The translations under genes and the position numbers were made by a program. A stretch of 64,000 nt of DNA. Origin: Nocardioides mesophilus. GTDB lineage: Bacteria > Actinomycetota > Actinomycetes > Propionibacteriales > Nocardioidaceae. Below, one piece after another: positions 25,857 through 38,218 of this stretch; the stretch's first letter is position 1; each line of letters begins with the position of its first letter. The notes beneath the pieces are model-generated. The model ran no database searches, had not been told where the DNA came from, and was given only the letters and a program-made list of their open reading frames with translations. The stretch covers positions 1,640,501 to 1,704,500 of the forward strand of contig NZ_CP060713.1 of assembly GCF_014395785.1 (NCBI RefSeq), in the 5' to 3' direction.

Positions 25857-25890
25857 AAGGGCCGCCCCACCTCACGGTGGGGCGGCCCTT
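25857..25890. terminator. Bidirectional terminator
   Basis: A 15-bp perfect stem (25857-25871 with 25876-25890) and a 4-nt loop lie between convergent genes. On the minus strand the stem is followed by CTTTCG, on the plus strand by TTCG, so it can serve both the DUF6458 gene and the helicase gene. Confidence 0.85.
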
Positions 25891-25937
25891 CGTCATGTCA
25901 GGTCAGGTCAGCAGGCCCTGCCAGGGAGCGGCAGCGC

Positions 25938-27416
25938 TCAGGCCGACCAGCTCGACCGGCCGCCGCCGGAGCGGGTGCTGCTCGAGCGGGCCTCGGACCA
26001 GCCGCCGGAGCGACGACCCGATGCGGCACCGGCGCCGCGGCTGCTGCCACCGGCCGCCCCGCCGCGGCTGTACGCCGGCCGCTCGGTGCGCCGGCCCTGG
26101 TAGCCCGCGCCGCTGGGACGACGGGCCCCGGCGCTGCGACCCGAACCCGCCCGCGGGGCGACCTCGCCGGACGAGGCCAGCGTGGCCGCGGTCATCGGGC
26201 GCGGGGTGGAGCGGATGTCGTGGTGGCGCGACTCGACACCGGCGCGGGACTGCATCCGGATGATCTCGTCGACCTGCTTGGGCGTGGTGATCGTGACCAC
26301 CGTGCCGGACTCGCCGGCGCGGGCGGTGCGACCCGAGCGGTGCAGGTACGCCTTGGGGTCGTTCGGGGCGTCGAAGTGGACGACCAGGCCCACGTTGTCG
26401 ACGTGGATGCCGCGCGCGGCGACGTCGGTCGCGACCACCACGCGGGCGCGGCCCGAGGAGAACTTGTGCAGGTTCCGCTCGCGGACCCGCTGCGAGAGGT
26501 TGCCGTGCAGGTCGACGGACTCGATGCCGGCGTCGGTCAGCGCGCCGGCCAGCTCGGTGGCGCCCTCACGGGTGCGGGTGAAGACGATCGAGCGCTCGTT
26601 GGCCTCGACCAGCGCGGTGGCCGCGGAGATCTTGTCGCGGAAGCCGCCGACGACCATCACGTGGTGCTCCATCGTGGTGACCGCACCGGCGGCCGGGTCG
26701 AGCTGGTGCAGCCGCGGGTCGCGCAGGTGCTTGCGCACCAGCCGGTCCACGTCGCCGTCCAGCGTCGCGGAGAGCAGCATCCGCTGGCCGCCGGCCGGGA
26801 TCTGGTTCAGCAGCGCGTCGACGGCCGGGTAGAAGCCGAGGTCGCACAGGTGGTCGGCCTCGTCGAGGACGGTGATCGCGATGTCGTCGGTGCGGCAGTG
26901 GCCCTTGTCGATCAGGTCCTGCAGCCGACCGGGGGTGGCCACGACGATGTCGACGCCGGCCCGCAGCTGCTTGATCTGCCGGTCGTACGGCGAGCCGCCG
27001 TACACGGTGGTGAGCCGGAGCCCGGCGGCGAACGCCAGCGGCTCGAGCGAGCGACGCACCTGGGTGGCCAGCTCGCGGGTCGGCACGACGACCAGCGCAC
27101 GCGGCTGCTTGGGGCGGCTCTTCTGCCCGGCCAGGCGGGCCAGGATCGGCAGGCCGAAGGCCAGGGTCTTGCCCGAGCCGGTCTGCGCGCGGCCGAGCAC
27201 GTCGTGGCCGGCGAGGGCGTCGGGGACGACCGCGGCCTGGACCGGCGTCGGGTGGGTGATCCCGCCCTTGGCGAGCGCGGTGACGACCGCGGGGTGCATG
27301 CCGAGCTCGGCGAAGCTGGGACCGCTGAGCACGGTCTCGACCGCGGCGGGAGCGGTCTCGGGGGAGTCGGGGGCGATCAGTACGGCGTCAGAAGACGACA
27401 CGGGGCATTGCTCCAT
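25938..27416 (-). CDS. DEAD-box ATP-dependent RNA helicase
   Basis: About 492 residues. Q-motif near HPTPVQAAVVPD, motif I AQTGSGKT, Ia VPTRELATQV, II DEADHLCD, III SAT and VI HRSGRTARAG. A 100-residue C-terminal tail rich in Arg, Gly and Ser probably binds RNA. It should unwind structured RNA, for example in ribosome assembly or cold adaptation. The start is uncertain: ATG 27416 lacks a ribosome binding site, whereas GTG 27401 has GGAG 9 nt upstream. A roughly 200-nt leader precedes it. Confidence 0.92.
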   Translation of the reverse strand: MEQCPVSSSDAVLIAPDSPETAPAAVETVLSGPSFAELGMHPAVVTALAKGGITHPTPVQAAVVPDALAGHDVLGRAQTGSGKTLAFGLPILARLAGQKSRPKQPRALVVVPTRELATQVRRSLEPLAFAAGLRLTTVYGGSPYDRQIKQLRAGVDIVVATPGRLQDLIDKGHCRTDDIAITVLDEADHLCDLGFYPAVDALLNQIPAGGQRMLLSATLDGDVDRLVRKHLRDPRLHQLDPAAGAVTTMEHHVMVVGGFRDKISAATALVEANERSIVFTRTREGATELAGALTDAGIESVDLHGNLSQRVRERNLHKFSSGRARVVVATDVAARGIHVDNVGLVVHFDAPNDPKAYLHRSGRTARAGESGTVVTITTPKQVDEIIRMQSRAGVESRHHDIRSTPRPMTAATLASSGEVAPRAGSGRSAGARRPSGAGYQGRRTERPAYSRGGAAGGSSRGAGAASGRRSGGWSEARSSSTRSGGGRSSWSA

Positions 27417-27622
27417 CGGGGTGGTCAGGCGCGACCTGGCCCGATCCACGGTGTGGACGGGGTGAGCCAGCAGGACGCAGGTGTTTTCCTCGCAACACCC
27501 GATCACTGGTCTCGCGCGGTCCATCACGACGGATCCGCACACCACACCGGGCGACAAGAAAGGCCGGGAAGCGTGCACCCTCGCGGGGCGCGCCTCGGCC
27601 TTGGCTGTTCCCCAGTCTAGCA
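27417..27622 (-). promoter_or_regulatory. Long 5' leader of the helicase gene
   Basis: TAGACT on the minus strand (27617-27622) is the nearest good -10 box, giving a leader near 190 nt. This stretch has no convincing gene on either strand and contains an A/T-richer patch at 27481-27500. Long leaders are common for DEAD-box helicases controlled by temperature or by their own product. I cannot name a known element here. Confidence 0.4.
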
Positions 27623-27716
27623 GCGGTCCGGGGTCGCTCCGACCGGCTGGAGGCCTGCTGCAGGAGACCTGCGACACGTGCGCCGCCGCCGGACGGGCGG
27701 GCCGACCGGCCGGGGC

Positions 27717-27740
27717 GGAACCGGAACCGGAACCGGAACC
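27717..27740. repeat. GGAACC hexamer repeated four times
   Basis: Four exact head-to-tail copies directly after the stop of the thioredoxin-NHL gene (minus strand). Probably a slippage product. Confidence 0.85.
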
Positions 27741-27743
27741 GGC

Positions 27744-29561
27744 CTACCGCCCGGAGAGCGGCAGCACCAGCCGAGTGGCCGCGCCCTCGACGATCCGGAC
27801 CGGCACCCCCCAGTCCTGCTGGTGCATGTGGCAGGCCGCGCCCTCGCCGCCGTCGCTGTCGCACGAGGCCGCCCGGGCGGCGACGTGCAGCACGCCGTCG
27901 CCGACCTGCGGGTCGAGCACCAACGTGCGGCTCAGGTCAGTCCCGCGACCCTCGCCGGCCTTGAGCAGCGCCGGCGGGGTGGCCCCGACCACCAGCTGCG
28001 CGGAGGGACCGAACCGGTCATCGACCTTCTGCCCCGGCGGCGGCTCGAAGGAGACCACGAGCTCCAGCTCGCCGGGCGCCACCTCGGTGACCGGCCGCCG
28101 GGTGGTGTGCGCGAACCCGTCGACGAGGAGGCCGGCGCCCAGCGGCACCCGGGTGAGCCGGTGCGCGGCGGACTCCACGACCAGCAGGGTGTCGCCGTCG
28201 AGCAGCAGGCCGCTCGGCTCGGCGAGCCCGCGGGCCAGCGTGCTCAGCGTGCCCGCGGCCGGGTCCCAGCGGCGCACCGCCCCGTTGTAGGTGTCCGCGA
28301 CCGCAACCGAGCCGTCCGGCAGCACCGCGACCCCGAGCGGGTGCTGGAGCAGCGCCTGGTCGGCGGGACCGTCGACGAACCCGAAGTCGAACAGGCCGCG
28401 GCCCACGGCGGTGTGCACCTCGCCGTCCTCGACGAAGCGGAGCGAGGAGGTCTCGCTGTCGGCGATCCAGAGCCGCCCGCCGGGCGAACCGGCGGCGTCG
28501 ACGGCCAGCCCGGAGGTCTGCGCGAACCACGCCTGCGCCGCCGGCCCGTCGACGAGGCCCTCGTGGGTGGTGCCGGCGGCGACCGCCACCCCGCCGGTGA
28601 GCGGGTCGAAGCTCCACAGCTGGTGGATGCCGGCCATCGAGACCCAGACCCGGTCCTGCCACCAGACGACGTCCCACGGGCTCGACAGGCTGCCCTCGTT
28701 GCCGGGCCCGTCGCCCTGCATCCACTGGTGTCCGGTGCCGGCGAGCGTGCGGACCTCCCCGGTGTCGAGGCAGACGCCGCGCAACAGGTGGTTCACGGTG
28801 TCCGCGACGACGACGTCGTAGCCGGCCGCGGCCTCGACCTCATCGGGCAGCAGGCACAGGCCGTTCGGCTCGTTGAAGCTCGCGTGCGCGGCAGCACCGT
28901 CGGCGGAGCCCTTGTCGCCGGAGCCGATCCGGCGTACGACGCTCTCGCCGTCCGCCGCGAGCTCGACCAGCGAGTGGTGACCGGCGTCGGCGACCAGGAT
29001 CGTGCCGCCGGGCAGCCGGACCGCCTTCGCCGGGAACCGCAGGTCGCCCTCGACCACCGGCGGCGCCACGTAGGGCGAGTCGCCGGGCTGCAACGTGCCC
29101 TTGGCGAGGTGCTCCGCGCGCAGCTCGACGAGCAGCGCGTCGATGGCGTGGGCATGTCCCTCGCCGGCGTACTGCGCGACGACGTACCCCTCCGGGTCGA
29201 TCAGCACCAGCGTCGGCCAGGCCCGGGCGGTGTAGGCCTGCCAGGTCTCCAGCTCCGGGTCGTCGAGCACCGGGTGGTGCACGTCGTAGCGCTCGACCGC
29301 GGCGCGCAGCGCGTCCGGGTCGGCCTCGTGCACGAACTTCGGGGAGTGCACCCCGACGACCACCAGCTCGCCGGCGTACCTCTCCTCCAGCTCGCGCATC
29401 TCGTCCAGGACGTGCAGGCAGTTCACGCAGCAGAAGGTCCAGAAGTCCAGCAGGGTGAAGCGGCCGCGCAGCTCCTCGAGCGTCAGCGGCGCGGCGGTGT
29501 TCAGCCAGCCACGCCCCCGGAGCTCGGGCGCGCGGACACGGGCGGTGCGACCGGAGGACAT
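27744..29561 (-). CDS. Thioredoxin-fold plus NHL-repeat protein (NHLRC2-like)
   Basis: A 605-residue protein. The N-terminal thioredoxin-like domain (about 15-160) has the redox motif in [16 protein letters not shown] (C-x-x-C as CVNC). The middle and C-terminal parts form an NHL beta-propeller with recurrent blocks such as [42 protein letters not shown] and [14 protein letters not shown]. It has the same architecture as NHLRC2 and bacterial TlpA-NHL proteins. There is no signal peptide, so it is cytoplasmic despite the TlpA resemblance. ATG 29561 is preceded by GAGAAT-N6, a leaderless pattern. It is divergent from pgm. Confidence 0.9.
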   Translation of the reverse strand: MSSGRTARVRAPELRGRGWLNTAAPLTLEELRGRFTLLDFWTFCCVNCLHVLDEMRELEERYAGELVVVGVHSPKFVHEADPDALRAAVERYDVHHPVLDDPELETWQAYTARAWPTLVLIDPEGYVVAQYAGEGHAHAIDALLVELRAEHLAKGTLQPGDSPYVAPPVVEGDLRFPAKAVRLPGGTILVADAGHHSLVELAADGESVVRRIGSGDKGSADGAAAHASFNEPNGLCLLPDEVEAAAGYDVVVADTVNHLLRGVCLDTGEVRTLAGTGHQWMQGDGPGNEGSLSSPWDVVWWQDRVWVSMAGIHQLWSFDPLTGGVAVAAGTTHEGLVDGPAAQAWFAQTSGLAVDAAGSPGGRLWIADSETSSLRFVEDGEVHTAVGRGLFDFGFVDGPADQALLQHPLGVAVLPDGSVAVADTYNGAVRRWDPAAGTLSTLARGLAEPSGLLLDGDTLLVVESAAHRLTRVPLGAGLLVDGFAHTTRRPVTEVAPGELELVVSFEPPPGQKVDDRFGPSAQLVVGATPPALLKAGEGRGTDLSRTLVLDPQVGDGVLHVAARAASCDSDGGEGAACHMHQQDWGVPVRIVEGAATRLVLPLSGR

Positions 29562-29573
29562 GCCGCCATTCTC
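29562..29573 (-). promoter_or_regulatory. Leaderless promoter of the thioredoxin-NHL gene
   Basis: GAGAAT on the minus strand (29568-29573), then six bases, then ATG; no ribosome binding site. Confidence 0.5.
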
Positions 29574-29647
29574 CCAGGGCCCGCAGGCGCGCACCGCGGC
29601 CGTGTCCCCTCCCTGGACGGGAGGGTGTCAACGGCGACCGGGCGGAG

Positions 29648-29659
29648 CATGATGACGCC
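29648..29659 (+). promoter_or_regulatory. Leaderless promoter of pgm
   Basis: CATGAT (29648-29653), then six bases, then ATG 29660. Confidence 0.45.
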
Positions 29660-31312
<1,653 letters not shown>

Positions 31313-31356
31313 CCGGTCGGGGCTGCGTGCCGGGTCAGCGCTCGAGGCGCCCCCGG

Positions 31357-32043
31357 TCAGTTCGACGTGGCGCCGCCCACCGTGCCGGCGGTGACCGCCG
31401 CGAAGACCGCCGCCCTCATCGCCTCGATCGCGGACCGGACCGCGGCGGAGCCCCAGTCCCCCTCGGCGACCTCCTGGGCCCGACGCTCGAGCTGCCTGCG
31501 GGGCAGGCCGTGCCGTTCCGGGTCGACGACCTGGGGCACCACCCGCAGCGCGTGCAGCAGAGCGACCAGCGCCGCCGTCCGCGGCTGCGGGGTGACGCCG
31601 CTGACGAGCACCTGATCCACCAGCTCGCGGACCTCACGCTCGTGCGCCGCATCGGCCGCGGGCCAGGTGTGCTTCGGGAAGACGCCGAGCACCCGGCCCT
31701 CCTCGGCTCGGAGGATGCCCTGCTGCACGAGCCGGTCGTAGAGCCGCTGCCGGAGCCTCTTGCCGAGCTTGCCCACGGCGTCGGCCGGCCGCTTGCCCTG
31801 CCGTTCGACGAGCACCGCCAGCGCCTCGTCGAGCAGCGGGTCGCCGGTGGGGGTGGCGTCCCGGACGACCAGCCGGCCCTTCCTGCGGCCCTCGCCCTCG
31901 TGGGTCAGGTCCACCCGGCCCGCCAGCGCGAGCTGGACCAGCTGGGCGCCGCCGAGGGCGATGTCGGCCTCGGTTCCGGACACCACCAGCTTCCCGGTGT
32001 CGTCATCGGTGATCAGCAGCAGGAGATCCTCCGCGAGCAGCAT
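31357..32043 (-). CDS. GPP34 (GOLPH3-fold) family phosphoprotein
   Basis: A 228-residue helical protein of the GPP34 family, which in eukaryotes binds phosphatidylinositol-4-phosphate at the Golgi and is widespread in actinobacteria. Signature N-terminus LLAEDLLLLITDDDTG, followed by LGGAQLVQLALAGRVDL and DEALAVLVERQGKRP. Peripheral membrane association is inferred from the family. ATG 32043 has TACCGT-N6 upstream (32044-32055), a leaderless pattern. Confidence 0.92.
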   Translation of the reverse strand: MLLAEDLLLLITDDDTGKLVVSGTEADIALGGAQLVQLALAGRVDLTHEGEGRRKGRLVVRDATPTGDPLLDEALAVLVERQGKRPADAVGKLGKRLRQRLYDRLVQQGILRAEEGRVLGVFPKHTWPAADAAHEREVRELVDQVLVSGVTPQPRTAALVALLHALRVVPQVVDPERHGLPRRQLERRAQEVAEGDWGSAAVRSAIEAMRAAVFAAVTAGTVGGATSN

Positions 32044-32055
32044 GGTTCGACGGTA
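32044..32055 (-). promoter_or_regulatory. Leaderless promoter of the GPP34 gene
   Basis: TACCGT on the minus strand (32050-32055), then six bases, then ATG. Confidence 0.5.
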
Positions 32056-32173
32056 CGTCCGGAGGGCCGCTCGGCGCAGCGGAGTGACGTTCCGCCGCCG
32101 GTGCGCGGACAGGGGTGGCGCGACGCCGTACGACGCGGTGGAATCAAGCAGGAACCCTTACCGGAGGTGCTGC

Positions 32174-33700
<1,527 letters not shown>

Positions 33701-33739
33701 GCGGCGCGGTGTTCCGGCGGGGTCCGGGCACCCGCGCTC

Positions 33740-33813
33740 GGACATGCACTTCCCGGCGCTCGGGGCACGGCCCAGGCGTGGCCGTGCGCCCGGGGCCGCT
33801 CGAGTGCATGTCC
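33740..33813. repeat. Inverted repeat with GGACATGCACT arms, copy 2
   Basis: GGACATGCACT at 33740-33750 is perfectly complementary to 33803-33813. Inside, GCACGGCC and GGCCGTGC form a second perfect 8-bp stem, giving a long stem-loop. It occupies the gap between convergent genes and shares its arms with the 23132-23207 element. Confidence 0.82.
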
Positions 33814-33871
33814 CAGCGGCGGTGCGCCGTCCACGGTCCGGCCCGGGACGGCTGTCCCGCGTCCCGACGGG

Positions 33872-34015
33872 TCAGGCGCCGACGTACGGCGGCAGCGTGT
33901 CGCCGGCGTACTCGGAGCGTCCGCACCGCAGGCAGGTGAAGGAGGCGTCGCGCCAGTCGCCCGGCTCCCGGCGCCACCGGTGCCAGCCCAGCCGGCACCG
34001 CAGTGACTTGGTCAT
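33872..34015 (-). CDS. Zinc-ribbon-like miniprotein, 47 residues
   Basis: ATG at 34015; product MTKSLRCRLGWHRWRREPGD continues to a CLRCG knuckle and ends DTLPPYVGA. Cys 7, His 12 and the CxxC pair could bind one zinc. Such CxLGWHxW miniproteins recur in Nocardioides-type genomes. The longer frame upstream is antisense to the next gene and not coding. No clear ribosome binding site; GATCCT-N6 precedes the ATG. Confidence 0.7.
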   Translation of the reverse strand: MTKSLRCRLGWHRWRREPGDWRDASFTCLRCGRSEYAGDTLPPYVGA

Positions 34016-34171
34016 GGCTCGAGGATCCACCCCGGTCGGGGCCGCGGCAACGGGGTTTCCGACCTGCGCGAAGAGTCGCGAACGGGTGCTCCGGGGGCTC
34101 CGTCCGACTGCCGCGGCCGCCGCTGACGGCCCGCGGTCAGCCGGCCCGCTGCCGGCCGGGACGGCACCGCC

Positions 34172-34183
34172 TAGGGTGCGGTC
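34172..34183 (+). promoter_or_regulatory. Leaderless promoter of the mycothiol-type enzyme gene
   Basis: TAGGGT (34172-34177), then six bases, then ATG 34184. Confidence 0.6.
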
Positions 34184-35005
34184 ATGGACGACGCAGAGCG
34201 GTTGCAGGGGTACGTCGACGTGTGGGCCGGCTGCGTGGACGACGTGGTCGCCCTGCTGCGCGACCTGTCGCCCGAGGACTGGGACCGGCCGACCGACCTC
34301 GCCGGCTGGGACGTCCGCGCCGTCGCGGCCCACCTCGCACACCTGGAGTCCGAGCTCGCCGGCCGGGCGCAGGACCGGGTCGAGGTCCCCGAGCTCGAGC
34401 ACGTCCTGACGCCGCTGGCGCGCTACACCGAGCGCGGCCCGATCGCCCGACGGGACTGGCCGGTCGACCGGATCGTCGAGGAGCTCGCCGACTCCGCCGC
34501 GCAGCGGCTCACCGAGCTGCGGGCCGACCCGCCGACCGACGGCTCGGCCACCGCACCGCGCACCCCGGCCGGCATCGGCTGGTCCTGGACGACGCTGCTC
34601 TCCAACCGGATCGTGGACGTGTGGATGCACGAGCAGGACCTCCGGCGCGCCCTCGACCGGCCCGGCGGCCTGGACACGCCGGGCGCCGCGCACACGGTCG
34701 ACACCTTCCTGCGGGCCTTCGGCTACGTCGTCGGCAAGCGGGTCGCGCCGCCGGCCGGGACGACCGTCGTCCTCCAGGTCACCGGCGCCCAGGCGCGAGC
34801 GGCCGCGGTCGAGGTCGGGGCGGACGGCCGCGGCGTACCGCTGCCCGAGGCGCCGGAGCAGCCGACCGTCCGGCTGCGGATGGACACCGAGGCCTACGTG
34901 GTCCTCTCGGGCGGACGACGCGCCGCCGACCGGGTGCCGGTCGAGGTGGACGGCGACCCCGACCTCGCGGCGCGGGTGCTGGCCGCGCTGCCGGTCACGC
35001 CCTGA
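34184..35005 (+). CDS. Maleylpyruvate isomerase-family (DinB fold, mycothiol-dependent) protein
   Basis: A 273-residue protein. The N-terminal DinB-like four-helix bundle carries the metal ligands in VAAHLAHLESE and DVWMHEQDLRRAL; LAGWDVRAVAAHLAH is the characteristic MDMPI_N segment. The C-terminal domain (about 175-270) is the SCP2-like MDMPI_C part. Family members use mycothiol, the actinobacterial thiol, in isomerase or transferase reactions. The specific substrate is unknown. Transcript is probably leaderless. Confidence 0.88.
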   Translation: MDDAERLQGYVDVWAGCVDDVVALLRDLSPEDWDRPTDLAGWDVRAVAAHLAHLESELAGRAQDRVEVPELEHVLTPLARYTERGPIARRDWPVDRIVEELADSAAQRLTELRADPPTDGSATAPRTPAGIGWSWTTLLSNRIVDVWMHEQDLRRALDRPGGLDTPGAAHTVDTFLRAFGYVVGKRVAPPAGTTVVLQVTGAQARAAAVEVGADGRGVPLPEAPEQPTVRLRMDTEAYVVLSGGRRAADRVPVEVDGDPDLAARVLAALPVTP

Positions 35006-35136
35006 CCGCCACCCGACCGCCCGCCGAGCGCGCAGCAAGGCGTCACCGTCCGCCTCGCACTGTCTTCAGTACGATTCGGCGGTCGCGCGTCACCGAGACG
35101 CCGGCTCGAGTCGATGGGGGTAGCTTGTCTCGCGGA

Positions 35137-35714
35137 GTGCCTGGCCCTGCAGCGGTGTCGTCTTTGACGCAAGCGCTCGTGACCCTTCTGGCCGGGGCGG
35201 TTTTCGGCGTCGTCGTCGTGGCGTTGAACCACGCCGAGCCGGCCCCCTGCGGGCGCTGTCCATCGTCACCGGGGGCGGTGCGGGGTGGGCCGCCTTCGGG
35301 ATCCTGATGGCCGCCTGGTGGCGGCGTCGGCTCGTGCTGTCCGTGGCAGCCGCGTTCTTCGCCCTGGCGGCCGCCGTCGCGGCGTACTACGTCGCGGATG
35401 CAACTGCCGCCGGAAGCCCGATCGTCGACGAGGTCTCAGACCTGCGCTTCTGGATCGTGGGGGCCCTGGTCGTCGGGCCACCCCTGGGGCTGCTCGGCTG
35501 GCGCGCCCGGCGAGACGACACCTGGCTGGGCCTCGTCGCCATGGTCGTTGCCCCGTTGGGCTTCGCTGCGGAGTCGGCGATCTATCTCGACGGTTTCGAG
35601 TGGCTGTCGCCGTTGGAGCGTGCCGTCCGAGTGGCCATCATCGGCACAGCGCTGGCCGTGGTCGCGGTGCTGGTGGGTCGGAAGCTCACGGGACCCGTCC
35701 GTGCCGTTGGCTAG
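35137..35714 (+). pseudogene. DUF6518-like membrane protein with apparent -1 frameshift
   Basis: The first frame (GTG 35137 or 35155) gives a membrane segment LVTLLAGAVFGVVVVALNHAEP. After 35239-35247 homology continues one base earlier, as PLRALSIVTGGGAGWAAFGI and then three further membrane segments to 35714. The break is at a run of five C where six would keep the frame. Joined, it is a roughly 190-residue four- to five-helix protein resembling DUF6518. A start at 35307 alone would lack the first helices. A sequencing slip or true decay cannot be told apart here. Confidence 0.7.
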
Positions 35715-35723
35715 CATCGCCCG
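35712..35723 (+). promoter_or_regulatory. Leaderless promoter of the NlpC/P60-like gene
   Basis: TAGCAT (35712-35717), then six bases, then ATG 35724. It overlaps the stop of the preceding membrane-protein gene. Confidence 0.55.
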
Positions 35724-36575
35724 ATGCGTGCGCTGAACATCGACGTCCCCGACGCCCTTGTCGAGCGTTGGATCGAATGGTTCAGCCCAGCCGTGCAGCC
35801 GTTCCTCGCCGATTCGGAGCTCGCGGCCTCGCTCGGCGAACACTCAGGCGAGGTGTCCCTCTCCGATGAGGTCCGGGACACCTTCTGTCTCTACGGGCTG
35901 CCCAGCGGAGTGCAGCACGTATGGCTGAGCGAGGCTCAGTTCCTGGCCCTGCCCAGACGGAGCAGGGCTGCGCTCGTGCGGGCCCAGCGAACCCTTGACC
36001 GCGAGCTCGTTCCTTCCGTCAGGTCATGGGTCTCGGTGGTCGGCGACCCGGCTCGCGAGCAGGCGGACGGCCACAGGTTCGTGTGGTGGCGGTCGCTGCT
36101 GCGCGGCTGCGAAGAGCTGGTGCTGAGGGACTACGTCGAAGAGGGTCGCCGGGCCAGCCGCCACGACGAGGTGTCGGAGGAGGTCTGGGACTCGGCAGCC
36201 CGCACGCTTCCCGGCGCGCGGAGGATCGCCGGGACGTTCCCCCCGGCCAGCGGGCCGAACTGCTTCGGCACGGTGATGGCCGCAGCCGGGGTCGTCGACG
36301 CCGACACGGTGTGGATGCAGCGGGAGCCGTTCGAGCGCTGGTTGTCGGAGAAGACCCGACCGAACGGGGACGACGCCGCCCCCGGCACCGTGCTCGTCTG
36401 GCGGTCCCCTGACGGCCTCGTGCAGCACGCCGCCGTCACGCTCGGCGACGGCTGGGTGCTGCACAAGCCGTCGCAGGGGTGGATGAGCCCCACCAAGGTC
36501 CTGACCACGCACGAGGGCAAGGCGAGCTCGCGTGCGTCCGGCCGCCGTCTGGAGCGGCACGCGATCACGACCTGA
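35724..36575 (+). CDS. Unrecognised protein with NlpC/P60-like C-terminal half
   Basis: A 283-residue soluble protein that I do not recognise as a whole. The N-terminal half (1-165) is helical and charged. The C-terminal half resembles papain-like NlpC/P60 amidases: Cys180 in GPNCFGTVM, then PGTVLVW, then His235 in VQHAAVTLGDGW and His247 in VLHKPSQG. These could form a Cys-His-His triad. No signal peptide, so any activity is cytoplasmic. Codon choice is less G/C-biased than the neighbours, hinting at transfer. It sits in an accessory-like stretch between a broken membrane gene and an S10 peptidase. Confidence 0.65.
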   Translation: MRALNIDVPDALVERWIEWFSPAVQPFLADSELAASLGEHSGEVSLSDEVRDTFCLYGLPSGVQHVWLSEAQFLALPRRSRAALVRAQRTLDRELVPSVRSWVSVVGDPAREQADGHRFVWWRSLLRGCEELVLRDYVEEGRRASRHDEVSEEVWDSAARTLPGARRIAGTFPPASGPNCFGTVMAAAGVVDADTVWMQREPFERWLSEKTRPNGDDAAPGTVLVWRSPDGLVQHAAVTLGDGWVLHKPSQGWMSPTKVLTTHEGKASSRASGRRLERHAITT

Positions 36576-36672
36576 TGTCACGTGGCTCACCGAGTGGAGG
36601 GACACCCGCACATCGCCGGATCCGGCGACGCGCCTGCACGGCTCGCCGGCCGGCGGCAGGGCCACACCTCGT

Positions 36673-36684
36673 TAGGGTGGCGGC
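36673..36684 (+). promoter_or_regulatory. Leaderless promoter of the S10 peptidase gene
   Basis: TAGGGT (36673-36678), then six bases, then GTG 36685. Confidence 0.6.
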
Positions 36685-38214
36685 GTGGCTGACGAGAACC
36701 CGACGACCCAGGCCGGCGCGACCAGCGGCGGTACCAGCAGCACCGGCGCCGCGCCGGGCGTGACGACCAAGCCGAGCGAGCCGGTCGACGACCTGGTCGC
36801 GACCAAGCACCACCTCAAGGTGGGCCGCCGCACGCTCGACTACACCGCGACGTCGGGGCGGGTGGTGCTCCGCGACGAGGTCTACGAGGACGGCACCTTC
36901 ACCGGCTTCAAGGCGAAGGCCGAGATGTCGGTGACCTCCTACGTGCTCGACGTGGCCGACCCGGCCGAGGCGGCCGCCCGGCCGATCACCTTCGCCTTCA
37001 ACGGCGGGCCGGGCTCCTCCAGCGTGTGGTTGCACCTGGGCCTGTTCGGGCCGCGTCGGGTGCTGATGGGCGACGCTGGCGAGCTGCTGCCGCCGCCGTA
37101 CGGCCTGGCCGACAACCCCGAGTCGCTGCTGGCCGTCAGCGACCTGGTGTTCATCGACCCGGTCTCGACCGGCTACTCGCGGACGGTCGAGGGCACCAAG
37201 CCGGAGTCGTTCCACGGCTACCAGGGCGACATCGAGTCGGTCGCCGAGCTGATCCGGATCTGGACGTCGCGGCACAAGCGCTGGATGTCGCCGAAGTTCG
37301 TCGCCGGCGAGTCCTACGGCACGCTGCGCGGAGCCGCGCTCGTCGAGCACCTGCAGGCCCGGCACGGGATGTACGTCAACGGGCTGATCCTGATCTCCAG
37401 CGTCCTCGACGTCTCCTCAATCGACTTCGAGAACCAGCGCAACGACCGGGCGCACGCGCTGTACCTCCCCACCTACGCCGCGATCGCGCACTACCACGGC
37501 AAGCTCGGGCGGCGGTCCCTGAAGTCGGTGCTGGCCGAGGCCGAGGAGTACGCCGCGCGCGACTACCCGTGGGTGCTCTCCCGCGGCGACCGGCTGACCC
37601 GCAAGGAGCGGAGCGCCGCGGTGCGCAAGCTCGCCGGCCTGACCGGGCTCACCGAGGAGTACATCGACCGGGCGGAGCTGCGGATCGAGCACTGGCGGTT
37701 CTTCGGCGAGCTGCTCCGCGAGCAGCGGCGTACCGTCGGGCGGCTCGACGGCCGGTTCACCGGCCCCGCCGCCAGCGCCATCGCCGAGAACATGGACGCC
37801 GACCCCTCGCACGACGTGATCGCCGGGCCCTACGCGGCGGCGTTCAACCACTACGTCCGCGACGAGCTCGGCTACGAGAACGACCTGCCCTACGAGCAGA
37901 TCTCCCGGCGCGTGCACCCGTGGTCGTTCAAGGACTTCGAGGGCCGCCCGGTCGACGTGACGCCGAAGCTCGAGCGCGCGATGCGGCAGAACCCGCACCT
38001 GAAGGTGCACGTCGCCTACGGCTACTACGACGGTGCGACCCCGCACTTCGCCGCCGAGGACGTGCTCGCGCACCTGCAGATCCCCGAGGAGCTGCGCGCC
38101 AACATCGAGCACGCCTACTACGAGGCCGGCCACATGACCTACGTCCACGAGCCGTCCAGGATCCAGCAGAGCAAGGACATCGCCGCGTTCGTGACCCGCT
38201 CCTCGGGCCGCTGA
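36685..38214 (+). CDS. Peptidase S10 family protein (serine carboxypeptidase-like)
   Basis: A 509-residue alpha/beta-hydrolase peptidase. Oxyanion segment FNGGPGSSSVWLHLGLFGP at about 105-122, nucleophile Ser210 in AGESYGTLRG, the acid in GYYDGATP and His in EAGHMTY near the C-terminus: the full S10 triad. The first 35 residues are Thr/Ala/Pro-rich and lack a hydrophobic core, so there is no signal peptide and it is likely cytoplasmic, unlike eukaryotic vacuolar enzymes. The following membrane gene starts 4 bp after the stop, suggesting co-transcription. Confidence 0.92.
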   Translation: MADENPTTQAGATSGGTSSTGAAPGVTTKPSEPVDDLVATKHHLKVGRRTLDYTATSGRVVLRDEVYEDGTFTGFKAKAEMSVTSYVLDVADPAEAAARPITFAFNGGPGSSSVWLHLGLFGPRRVLMGDAGELLPPPYGLADNPESLLAVSDLVFIDPVSTGYSRTVEGTKPESFHGYQGDIESVAELIRIWTSRHKRWMSPKFVAGESYGTLRGAALVEHLQARHGMYVNGLILISSVLDVSSIDFENQRNDRAHALYLPTYAAIAHYHGKLGRRSLKSVLAEAEEYAARDYPWVLSRGDRLTRKERSAAVRKLAGLTGLTEEYIDRAELRIEHWRFFGELLREQRRTVGRLDGRFTGPAASAIAENMDADPSHDVIAGPYAAAFNHYVRDELGYENDLPYEQISRRVHPWSFKDFEGRPVDVTPKLERAMRQNPHLKVHVAYGYYDGATPHFAAEDVLAHLQIPEELRANIEHAYYEAGHMTYVHEPSRIQQSKDIAAFVTRSSGR

Positions 38215-38218
38215 CCGG

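Noticed and set aside
27417-27622. Riboswitch in the helicase leader
   Set aside because: No known aptamer core could be recognised by eye; kept only as a long leader.
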